From Pagrus major (lineage: Eukaryota; Chordata; Actinopteri; Spariformes; Sparidae), in assembly GCF_040436345.1 (NCBI RefSeq), contig NC_133224.1:7494741-7558740 (forward strand): 64,000 bases of DNA, read 5' to 3'. Position 1 is the stretch's first letter, and each line of letters begins with the position of its first letter. The notes under the pieces were generated by a model, which was given only the letters and a program-made list of their open reading frames with translations, did no database searches and had not been told where the DNA came from. Both the position numbers and the translations under genes were made by a program. Positions 1-62,560 of this stretch are shown piece after piece.

Positions 1-58
1 ATGTAGTGGATTGGGTATGGAAATGGAAATAATCAAGTGAAATACCTCAAAATTGTAC

Positions 59-385
59 TTAAAGACGCAATAGGTAAGAATTTTAGTTGAAATAAGTAAA
101 AAATGAACTTAAATTATCAACAGAATGTAAAGAAATAATGCTTTTGATGATATGATGTCGAGCCTATGCATTGTATTGCAGAAATATCTTACTTAAGTTA
201 GCATGCTAACTAGCTAGCCCTGGCCCAGCCTGCCTCAAAGCTCCTGTGCTAGCAGTTTTAACACCAAAGCTTCTACTTTGCTCGAATCTCCCATCCTGGA
301 CCGCTAGCTGCTAGGCTAATTGAGGTAACCAGCTAGCAGCCATTAGCGATCAGTTAGCATTTTTGCACTTCTGGTCCCCTTGTCT
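59..385 (+). mobile_element. Diverged TTAA-type short inverted-repeat element (family 1, partial)
   Basis: The left end at about 59 (TTAAAG, then a GCAATAGGTAAGAATTTTAG-like run) and the inner block with TTAGCATGCTAAC near 198 match the better preserved copies at 60288-60656 and 58075-58372. The right terminus is eroded, so the end is approximate. There is no coding capacity. Family membership comes from self-comparison inside this window. Confidence 0.55.
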
Positions 386-1061
386 CAAAGTCAATTGGTT
401 TTCTGTTCAATGCCTGAAATAAGGCCTGTGGTTATGCTATTTACACGTTTTGTTCTACGACATAAAATACATCATTAAATGTCCCACAATTGAATTATCA
501 AGAGCTTAGGTGGTTGCTAACAAGTGGCTAAATGAGACTACAGAAGTTGTCAGGGACATGACTTTAATAACAAACTATTATAACTCTTACTTTACAACTT
601 TACAACATTGATCCGTTTATAGAAATCGTGTATAGTTATTATGTAGTAAGACGTTCGGTGGCGGTGACGCTAAGTCATGAGACCGCAATGTAGTCTGTTT
701 ATAGCCTAACGTTAGCTCGCTATTTAATTCTCGCTTCGAAAATCACAAAAGTTGTGTTCATCTGTGGAGATTATCTTGCCGAACAAAACGTGTAAATATC
801 ACAAACCTGTGTGTGACACAGAGATTATTTTCAACCATAATCCAAAATCCAATTGAAAAACCCCATTTGTTTGTTTTTTTGTGTGAGGGAACCAGGGCGA
901 TGCTAACTTCCGGTTAGCTTACAAAATACGTCATGGCCACGCCCCTCTGTTAGGATATGTGTGTGCTGGGATTTAAATGTCAAACTAAATGTTAAATTAT
1001 TAATTAAATACGTCAAGTTACACTAAAATATCCAACACTAATGTTGAGTATACAAGGAAAC
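386..1061. other. Upstream flank of pacs1, no gene seen
   Basis: This is AT-rich intergenic sequence with no open frame of interest. A CTTCCGG ETS-like motif lies near 907 and a CACGCCCCTC KLF/SP-like box near 938. These are short matches and could be chance. Confidence 0.4.
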
Positions 1062-1571
1062 CACACACACACACACACACGCACACACACGCACACGGCT
1101 CGGCTCTCCATTGGCGGGCCCGCCTCTCCGCGCTGCACGTCTCCTCTCTGAAGAGGCGTAGCTCGGCTGCTTTCTGCTCATTGTGCGACTCCGGCGAGAG
1201 AAATTTCCGCTTCCTGCACCCGATAAACAACCGAGCGAGCACACGCCGAGCAGCCGCGAGGAGAAGTTGAGGGCAGGCGGAGAGGAGGGGGGAGACACAC
1301 GGACACACGGACTAACCGGGGACTCACCGCCCGTCTTCGGCGACTGCGATGTGTCCGCTGCCGGGCGGCGAGTAGCGCGGACCGGATCAACTTTCCGCCC
1401 GCAGTGTTGCGCGTTTGCAGCAGCGGGAGGCTGAACAAAATAAGCTAAAGGAAGCAGCAGGAGGAGGAGGAGGAGCAGGAGGAGGAGCAGGAGGAGAAGC
1501 AGCCAGGCTACTACGGGTGTTCCTCCTTCAAGCTCCGTGTGAAAGCTCGTGTTTTTCTTTCTTCTCCCAGG
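1062..1571 (+). promoter_or_regulatory. pacs1: CpG-rich promoter and 5'UTR of pacs1
   Basis: A short interrupted (CA)n tract (1062-1096) is followed by about 470 bases rich in CG dinucleotides. The 5'UTR ends in a purine-rich GGA/GCA repeat (1462-1500) and a pyrimidine tract just before the start codon. No convincing TATA box is visible at a fixed distance, which fits a dispersed CpG-island promoter. The transcription start cannot be placed from sequence alone. Upstream of the chosen ATG the only AUG that opens a short frame inside the GC-rich part is at 1349. Confidence 0.6.
1349..1375 (+). other. Short upstream ORF in the pacs1 5'UTR
   Basis: ATG at 1349 opens an eight-codon frame (MCPLPGGE) closed by TAG at 1373-1375, about 200 bases before the main start. 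It matters only if transcription starts upstream of 1349, which is unproven. If so, it could lower translation of pacs1. Confidence 0.35.
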
Positions 1572-54616
<53,045 letters not shown>

Positions 54617-54882
54617 GGCTGCGCCACCCGCTGACTCCTCTGACCCTGACTTGACCTTCGTCTTTCCTCGATCCCGTCACAAGTTTTTGCGCAAAGACCC
54701 CGCACCCTCAGCACCTGCAGAGCTGAGCGAAGACGGGCCGGACTCTTTTCTTTCTTTAGTTTCGTTTTGGCTACAGTCGATTTGTTTCTCTTTTGGGAGG
54801 GAGATGATGATGATGAGGAGGAGGAGGAGGGAGGTGTTGGGGTGCAGCGCCGTTACTAGTCACTTTAACGCCCCTTTTTGGT

Positions 54883-54917
<35 letters not shown>

Positions 54918-55858
54918 GCGAGTGTGCATGCACACGTGAATGTACAGTATGTGTGAGTGCGTGTGCGTCTACAAGGGGCTTACAGCACAAGTTTATTAGC
55001 CAACTGCCATTTACGTTTCCGTTCTATGGAATGCAATAGCATGCGACAACTCACCGATTTCAAGCCCTTAAAGCCCGACCCCTCAATGTCACACACCCCC
55101 CCTCCCCGATCCACACGTGCATGCTCCGAACTAACAGATAACACCACTCATGTGCCGGAAAAAAAACAGCAAACTCGAAATAAACAAAATAAAGTGACGC
55201 GACAGGGCTTCAGTGTTTTGCATGAGCCAGTGAAAACACAAAGAAAAAGTCTCCTCTGCTCACAAAACGGTTTTGCATGTGATGAATTTCCTCCTCCACA
55301 AGTTCACAGAAGCTCTTCAAAAAAACAGGCTCATTCTTTACTTTACTTTAATTTTCAAGGGCTTCCATATAATTTAAAATATTTTGTCTGTACCAAAATA
55401 AGTCATTTGGATGTCAATGCCAAACGTTTCCTTTCAAAAAAGAAAAAAAAAACAACAACAAGAAACACAAATGATATCTATAAAGGGGAAGTGTCTTTTT
55501 TTTAAATTGTGCTCTTGTGAAAAATAGTCAAACCTTCCCTTTAAAGCTGTTGTGTGATGCATAGTGTACCTTTTTTGTGAAGAGTTCCAGGATTTCAGGG
55601 CGGGAGCTGATGTGACGTGCGGTTTTCTTTATCTTCTCATTTGCTATGCACTTATGAATACACAACTGTGTGTTTGCAGAGTACAGCTGGTGAAAAATAG
55701 ATGAAAAGCAGAGCCGACCGGATGTGCAACAGGAAACAACAAAAAGCATATTTAAACAGACTAAAACTCAGCGGTGTCGATGAGAAAACGATGGGAAAAG
55801 TTTTGTTTTTTTTCCTGCGTGAACTCGGCTTTTCGTTGAGTCTAAACAAAAATAGGAG

Positions 55859-56350
55859 TTAAAGGATAAATTCGTCTAAAAAATGGAAATTAAAGTCTAC
55901 TAATCTACTTAACAACATTTTGATGGAAAGTCAGGTGAAGTGTTCGTAGTCCACGAAACTTCTGGAGCTTCACAGCAAAACAGCGTTGCAGCGTTCTCCT
56001 AAACAACAGAAACAGGTGGGGACTTGTTTTAAAAACGTAGAAAAGCAACTGAAAATAAACATCACATGGCTTCATACGGCTCGTCTGGCGTAATCCAAGT
56101 CTCGTGAAGACAAGAGATTCAAACTGATTTGAAAAGACGTTATTTACACCCTTTGTAACCTTCACTGTCGCTCCTGAGCTAACAGCCGAGCTTGATGAGC
56201 CAAGGGTGCAATAACAACTTTTTTAAAATCAATTTGGGATCTCTGGGCTTCAGGAGACTTCTGGACCACCTGTGAGGAGCCCAAACAGAAATGTTCAGCG
56301 GATGACGACACTTCCTGAATTTTCATTTTTAGGGTGAACTGTTCCTTTAA
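55859..56350. mobile_element. TTAA-type short inverted-repeat element (family 2, longest copy)
   Basis: Outer TTAA at 55859-55862 and 56347-56350, with ends TTAAAGGATAAATTCG and GGTGAACTGTTCCTTTAA forming an imperfect inverted repeat. The interior shares GGGACTTGTTTTAAAAACGT and GGCGTAATCCAAGTCTC with 2750-3021. 492 bases, non-coding. Confidence 0.75.
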
Positions 56351-57581
56351 TCACCTGCAATAAAAGCACAACGTTTGTTTGCCCCAATTCGGTGAAAAAC
56401 AGCAGACCTGTTTAAAAATCACATTTTTTAAGCGTCTCCTTCATTTTATCAGGAAGAACAGGAGCCATTTTGGTTATTTTGGCGCAGGTCTGCTACTCGC
56501 TTTCTCTTAGGATGTCGTGAGGTGATTAGTGAGTGTACAGTAACTGGTAACACGTGTGTGTGTGTGTGTGTTTGTGTGTGTGTGTGGTGAAATAAATGTA
56601 ATGTCAAAACAAAATAGGAGGAATACTTTTTCTACCATGTGACAGAGGGCATGCAAGTGTGTGTGCGTGTGTGTGTGTTGGCACTATGTGTTGATGATGT
56701 GGTCGTTATCGATGTCATCGATCATCAGATTAGGGCTGCGAAAGCTGCAGTGGTTGTCTTGTTTACTTTGTAGCTCGGCACAAGGCGAATGCAGCTTTTT
56801 TTCCCCACCACTAAACACTTTGAAAACCAAACAAAACCTTCAGTGAAATCTGCTTTTTATTAAAGTGATTTGGTTTCTGTACAAATCCAAGAATGTATCT
56901 GCGACAACAGCGGTTTATAATAATGGTTCTCAAAGCCGCGTAGCTCTGCCTTGTGTCACCTACATCGTAACACTCTCCATCTCCAGTCAAGTATTAGCAA
57001 AATAGTTTGTTTCTTTTTAAATAGTGTTAATGCCAACGTCTTGATTTAAAGTTTCTGTTTGAAAATAGATTAGGAAATTTTTTTGATATTTCAGTGTTAC
57101 AGTTGTGGTGTCAGCAGCACGTCTCGGCTCGTCTTTCTGTCGGACAGCACCTGTGACGCCAGGGTTTCACAGTGAACGGTGTCACTGTAATAGAATACAT
57201 TTGGTGTTATTTGGCCTAAAACAGACGTCATATTTGAGATATTTGACGGACAACGAAAACACAAACAGCCGGTGGAAGCTCCCCTCTTAAAAGTTTCTCA
57301 CTTGTGTTGCTGACAAACAGCGACGGGCTCGACAGACGGACTGACTGACTGACGGGTCACTGAATATCAGTGAGCGTTGTTGTACTGTAGTTTCACGTTG
57401 AGGTTGCTTCGTCATTTCATTCCAAAATACTGACACTCGCTCGTAAAATGTATTTTATTGGCATAATTTGTTGTTTTGAAACTGAACTAAATCTTAAGAC
57501 CTTCGCAAAGAAAAATCTTGGTACCTCTTTAAAATAACTCGTACTTAGAGAATTGTTATTAATCGGCCACTAATGACTTCA

Positions 57582-57944
57582 TTAAAGGTCCCACATCGTG
57601 CTCATTCTCAGATTGGGTGTTTACTAGAAAAATGTTTACATGCTCAACGCTGAAAAAAACACTTATTTTTCTCATACGGTCCGTTGCTGCAGCACCACTA
57701 TTCACCCTCTGTTTTTAGCTCCTGACCACACCTCCTGAAAAGCCCAGTCTGCTGATTGGTCAGCTGTCACAGGCCTGAGCAGACACCACCCAACAGCTTA
57801 TTTTACAGTTTCTGAATACAGCCTGTGTCTATTTCTCTATGGAGCAGCGTTTTGATACATTTACAGTATTTATACATCATATAGACCTGGTTTATAATAA
57901 AAAAATACACGGAAATCTCACTTTCTACAATATAAAACCCTTAA
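57582..57944 (+). mobile_element. TTAA-type element, family 3 (forward copy)
   Basis: Starts TTAAAGGTCCCACATCGTGC and ends near TACAATATAAAACCCTTAA. The interior has AGTCTGCTGATTGGTCAGCT and CACAGGCCTGAGCAG, which matches the other copies. 363 bases, no coding frame. Confidence 0.65.
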
Positions 57945-58074
57945 TATTAATAGATTGTTTAAGAGTACATTAAAGAACGTTTGGGTTGCCAGGTTGTAAG
58001 GCCAAGTTTCAATGGAGAAAAATGTGGCAACCCAAAACTGAAGAGCTTTTTGCTGATCTCTTCAGTATGTTATT

Positions 58075-58372
58075 TTAAAGGTGCAATATGTAGACATTTT
58101 CCACCCGTCAGAGAAACCAACAAGTGCTGCTAACTTTAGCTCTCGTTAGCTCAGTTAGCTCAGTAAGCCGTGCAGCTAGCGCTTCTATCGGCCGACTCTG
58201 GGAGCTCGGAGCACCGAGGGAGCGTCGGTGTCGTTTACAATCGGAAACAAAGCAGCTAGCTACTTAGCATGCTAACAATGCGAAATGTAAAAACTGTTAT
58301 TTCTTCGCACTCTGTTGATATTAGTTCATTTGTAATGTTTTAAATTAAAATTCTTACACATTGCACCTTTAA
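58075..58372 (-). mobile_element. TTAA-type short inverted-repeat element (family 1)
   Basis: Ends TTAAAGGTGCAATATGTAGA and TTCTTACACATTGCACCTTTAA form a terminal inverted repeat of about 20 bases, with TTAA at 58075-58078 and 58369-58372. Inner TTAGCATGCTAAC. Reverse orientation relative to 60288-60656. 298 bases. Confidence 0.85.
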
Positions 58373-59157
58373 TCTTTAACGAAGTCATTAGTGACGGCTG
58401 AGAAAGTCCAGTACGCTTTATTATGAATGGGTACCACTTTTTTTAAATTAGAAAAATGGATTTCAAAAGGTTATATAATATTTTGGAATGAAATGCTTGA
58501 TTTTATTTTTTATTTTTATCGAACTAACTAAGGAGGGTCGGTGATCTCTTGTCTGCTGTTAGAGACGACCTCGACTAACTCAAAATGCTCTCTGCCTTGT
58601 AGTGTTGTTAGCCTAATCATTGCAACGATGTGAATCTAAACTACTTTTTCCTAAATTGTATGAAGTCGTAGCGTAACAACGCCTCTTTTCTTCTCGCAGG
58701 TTAAAAAGGTCAGCTGACTCGAACTCGGAAAATACTCGGAAAAGAGGCATTAAAAACCAAAATCACTGCCAAAACTACAATGTGAAGAACTTGTGATTAT
58801 ATTCAGATAGATTTGTGGTGTTTTTTGGGTTTGCTGATAACACATTACCAACAAAGTGATCCTTGTTATGTAGTCATCATTTCAGTGTTTGGAGGAACTG
58901 AATGCTTTTTTTTATTTAACGGCCATGTTCTGCAGCTTTTTCTCGTCTTAACGACACCTTTCCGCTCATTCTTACCGTTTACATGTTTTTCTAGAGTCTC
59001 TTTGAAAACGCTGGTTGGTCTCTCTGTAAGTCTTGAACTTCTTCCTGTGTGTTTTTACCTGTACCTCTGTACCTGTGTGTGTTTCGTGCCGGTGTAACAA
59101 TGGTTCCTCTGTCCTTGACTAGTCGTGGTTAGAGATTAGGAGCTGTTTTGGTCCGTC

Positions 59158-59163
59158 AATAAA
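59158..59163 (+). terminator. pacs1: Candidate distal poly(A) signal of pacs1
   Basis: AATAAA followed by T- and GT-rich sequence within 60 bases. Alternative signals lie upstream at 56591 and 55179 and downstream at 59815-59820. Confidence 0.4.
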
Positions 59164-59180
59164 TCTCCGTCAGTGATCAG

Positions 59181-60287
59181 CAGTGTCTTTTCTCTCCACT
59201 GTCCAGATATACTGTGTGTCCCTCTGATGATGAGAGTCTTCACCAGGCTTCCACAAGCTTAGCTTCAATGATATTGTCCCCATTGCCTCACAGCTTGTAA
59301 ATTTTGCTGTCTGTCCTCATGGGAACAGGATTTGCCTACGAAAGCAGTAGATTTCTGCCTGACGAGGTTCTGCTCAGAGCAGAGCGTCCTAAGCTTGTGG
59401 ACTCGTGGAGAGTATTTTGCACATGCCATCGTTTCTTCAGCAGCAGTCTTCAGCTTTTTTGCCTTTTGCCTATAACAATAATTATAATAAACTTTAATGC
59501 TTGTACATATCAGATAGTACTTGTTATATTGTATTCTAGTTTGTTTTTTGGTTTTTCTTGATTTGACATGTTTTGTAGTACTGCTTTTTCATGATTACGT
59601 TTGTCAAATCAAGCAGATGTGGGATGAAAAGTGGAAGTGTTTATTGTTTCATTTGTTTTTTAAAATAAAAATATTCCTGATTTGTAGCTCAGTCTCTTGT
59701 TTTTTTTAATATATATATGTATGTTTTGTGTGTGTGTGTGTGCATAGCTTCTTTATATTTACCAAAACTGGTGGTTGCAATGTATAAAAGCGATTTTATA
59801 GATCGCTTCTTTCAAATAAAGATAAACAAAAGATCCCATCTCACAAAATCATGAAACAAATGGGGTTGCAAGAAGAAATTAATAATTAATCACAGAGCTT
59901 TGACTCATGCACGACAAAAAAACATAGATTTTACTTTCAACAGAATCAGACACACAAAAGTGCTTTTTATTTGGGATAAACTGTTAAAATAGTGAATCAC
60001 TGTGACTGTAAATAAATAGGGCACATGATGCATGTGAAGCAGGTCAGTGGTACACACTGGGTCCACTCAGTCTTTGAATGGGGCCTCTGCTGACTTGAGA
60101 TCGGAGCACAAAGAGTATAAGCAAAGCAAGAGGCCTCACCTCCATGTACATCCTGATCTGTGGAAAAACATGTTTAATTTTTTAGCCGTCAGTAACATCC
60201 ATTTCAAGTGCCAAATTTACATGCTTACATATTTTTTTTTTAACCAGGTTTAAATAATGTGTAATAATTTATTATGTCACCTATCTT
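59181..60287. other. Intergenic stretch, no gene seen
   Basis: AT-rich, with an (AT/GT) run at 59708-59745 and a further AATAAA at 59815. No frame resembling protein on either strand. Confidence 0.7.
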
Positions 60288-60656
60288 TTAAAGGTGCAGT
60301 ATGTAAGAATTTTAGTATAAAACATTAAAAAATGAAGCTAAATTAGCAACAGAAAGTGAAGAAATAACAGAGCTGACACTACTTCAAAGACATCTTTAAA
60401 CTGCTTTGCAGAGATATTCATTGAAGTTAGCATGCTAACCAGCTAGCCCCCATCCATTTTGTATCTCAAGAGGTGAAAGTTTGATAGTAAACAAAACCAA
60501 CACTCCCCCAGTCAGCTAATATGACCGCTACCTGCTCTGTTAACTGAACTTACTTGTTAACGGCTGCTATAGTTAGCATCAGTTAGCAGTTACTCTGGTA
60601 ATGTGCTGCCCCCCTGTTTGTTAGCCATATTACTGACTTACATATTGCACCTTTAA
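60288..60656 (+). mobile_element. TTAA-type short inverted-repeat element (family 1, best copy)
   Basis: TTAA at 60288-60291 and 60653-60656 flank termini AGGTGCAGTATGTAAG and CTTACATATTGCACCT, a 16-base inverted pair with one mismatch. The interior has GTTAGCATGCTAACCAGCTA. 369 bases, no coding frame, so it is non-autonomous. TTAA target duplication suggests mobilisation by a piggyBac-like transposase (inference). Confidence 0.88.
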
Positions 60657-60879
60657 GTGTCATATATTAAAAAAAATTACCTACACACTGCTTAAAAACA
60701 ACGTAACAACAAAGGTTATATCCACTAGCATGCTGTTAAAGCCTCAATGGAGGGCTTCAGGTGTTTAATGAAAGCAAAATTATCATTTTATCCTTGTTAA
60801 ACTAACTTAAAAGAGCCTGCAGACAATAATCTTCAAGATGAAATGTTTAAACTATTCAAAAAGTAGCTAGAAAATGCTA

Positions 60880-61680
60880 GGATGGGCACTTCGGCTACAC
60901 GCATGCGCAAGACAACTTCCTGTCAAACGTGAATCATCTTGATATTTTTACTTCATCTTTGGTCGGGGATCCTGGGAGAACAGCCATCTTTTCGTCTCCC
61001 GGCTGTCACATTTGGAGCACATCGACAACACCGCTTTATTTTTACCTGAGCTGAAGTCTTTGTGAGCATGACCGCTCAGTGACGACCAACTCTGGACACG
61101 TTTAAGAGCCTCCCTGCCGTCCTCCATCGTCAACCGACAGTCTGGGTACGTTGGGACGAAGGTAGTCGCCGCTGGGAGCTCCCCTAACGTGGCTTTTAGC
61201 TCGCTTACAGACCTGAGCTGTGATTGTAATCGTGTTAAACTAAACGGAGAAGTGTGAGAGCTATTTGTGTGCGTTGTTTCGGCCGAATAACGTGAGAAGA
61301 AGCGTGTAACTAAACACAGGTAAGCTAGGTTAGCTAACGTGAGTTCATAGCGCGCAGCGTCCTTCAAAGTAAGGTTAGCGCGAACGCTAACTTCACGATT
61401 AGTGGTCATTTCTAGACGTGTTTAGCGCCAATTGCTTTGCTAAATCGCCTTTTTGGAAGTGTTAGGATCTTATGTCATTGAATAGTTTATTTTTGTCCCG
61501 CTTTGTTGTGTTTTTAAGTCTGTGTCGCCCCGCTATGCGTTTTATTTTGAAAAACGTATCCGGAAGCAGCTAGTTTTGCCTGCGTGTGTTTGACACTGGT
61601 CCGTCCGGAGCATCACAACATTGTGCTGCCGCTTTGTTCGGGGGACGGAAAGCATCGCACTTGTCTTCGATGAAGGTAAA
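60880..61680. promoter_or_regulatory. CpG-rich, promoter-like region, possibly bidirectional
   Basis: An abrupt rise in CG dinucleotides follows the AT-rich flank. GCATGCGCA (NRF1-like) lies at 60901-60909 and CTTCCTG (ETS-like) just after. On the + strand there are strong donor-like sites CACAG|GTAAGC (boundary 61319/61320) and GATGAAG|GTAAAA (near 61675). On the minus strand a 59-codon frame starts at 61127. It most likely marks the 5' end of the neighbouring gene, whose identity I cannot tell. Confidence 0.5.
60948..61127 (-). CDS. Unrecognised 59-residue minus-strand ORF in the CpG-rich region
   Basis: Begins MEDGREALKRVQSWSSLSG with a strong start context (A at -3, G at +4) and ends QDPRPKMK. 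A donor-like CTCAG|GTAAAA interrupts it after residue 28, so it could be a first coding exon rather than a complete protein. A CSKC pair is the only motif-like feature. I know no family like it and found no following exon toward pacs1. It may simply be chance in GC-rich sequence. Confidence 0.2.
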   Translation of the reverse strand: MEDGREALKRVQSWSSLSGHAHKDFSSGKNKAVLSMCSKCDSRETKRWLFSQDPRPKMK

Positions 61681-62058
61681 AAAAAATACGGATATATAAT
61701 ATTAAAATAAGCATGAAGTCGCAGTTGTATGGTTAAAATAGATGTTGCTGTCATATTAAAACGCTGCATCCTCGGCGAGGTCCGTAAATGTGTCATCTGC
61801 AGGCACCACTCGCCGTCGTTTTTACTCATTAAACAGTTTTAAAATGCTCCTTATTATATGATTATCCGTGCATTTGGTAAATAACATACAGTCGCTTCAT
61901 AATAATAATAATAATAATAACAATAAGGTGCATCAGTGTGTATTGTGTAACATCATGGTGCTCGGGCCTGCTCTGTTTACAAACACTTTCCGTGTCAGAT
62001 CGGGACATTTGAACGCATTTGCGGTAAACGACGGCCATTAAATGAATCATCTGTTATA

Positions 62059-62560
62059 GGTCCGTCCTTTCTGCACCCTGCTCTCCATTCTCCGGTCACC
62101 TTGATTGATCTGCTGCCAAGCCAGAAACGCTGCCGCCCCTCCCGGCAACGCAGGCCTCGACCATCCGCCGGCACATTAATGTGTGCCTTTGGGGGAAAAA
62201 CAGCCCGATTTAAGATGCACGAAGAAGAAGCGACGGCGTGAATTTTTTTTGTTTTTGTTTTGACGTTTCACGGCTTGCACGATTGCGTTTGCGGACCGTG
62301 GACGCGACGGGAAATGTGAATATTGGTGCATTGCAGTCAGCGTATGAGGCGGATGGGAGAGGGGAGGAGGGGAGGAGGAGGGGAGACCGACACAGAGAGG
62401 GGAGAGAGGGGGGAGGAGGAGGAGGAGGAGGAGAACAGGTGCGCCTCCAGCATCAAAGCAGGGACAGAGAGAAAGTCACGATGTTGCACAATCGGCTCCT
62501 CTGTCCTGCTGCTGCTGCTGCAATGGTTTCATTTACAGCTGGTCAGTATGTAGACTAGAT
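62059..62560 (+). other. Candidate 5' exon(s) of an unidentified downstream gene
   Basis: GC-rich block after an acceptor-like CTGTTATAG (ends 62059). It has a short frame MHEEEATA near 62216, a GGA-repeat stretch (62360-62436), a donor-like GAACAG|GTGCGC (62438/62439) and an ATG at 62481 opening MLHNRLLCPAAAAAMVSFTA before a weak GTCAGT donor. No protein family is recognised. Exon limits are guesses. Confidence 0.25.

Larger units (their letters stand above)
54617..59180 (+). other. pacs1: pacs1 3'UTR and 3' flank with several poly(A) signals
   Basis: Non-coding after the stop. Has a GT-rich stretch (54881-54917) and AATAAA at 55179-55184, 55188-55193, 56591-56596 and 59158-59163. The last is followed by a T/GT-rich region (TGTCTTTTCTCTCC, TGTGTGTCCC) that fits a cleavage element. 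Mobile elements at 55859-56350, 57582-57944 and 58075-58372 lie in this interval and would be part of the longest transcript. The true end is not determinable here. Confidence 0.55.

Noticed and set aside
55160..55195. Two AATAAA words shortly after the stop codon as the main poly(A) signal
   Set aside because: They lie in an A-rich stretch without a clear GT-rich downstream element, so they are kept only as alternatives.
60948..61409. Full 153-codon minus-strand frame as a protein
   Set aside because: The part upstream of the ATG at 61127 would need a start at 61409 with no support. Only the 59-codon part is listed, at low confidence.
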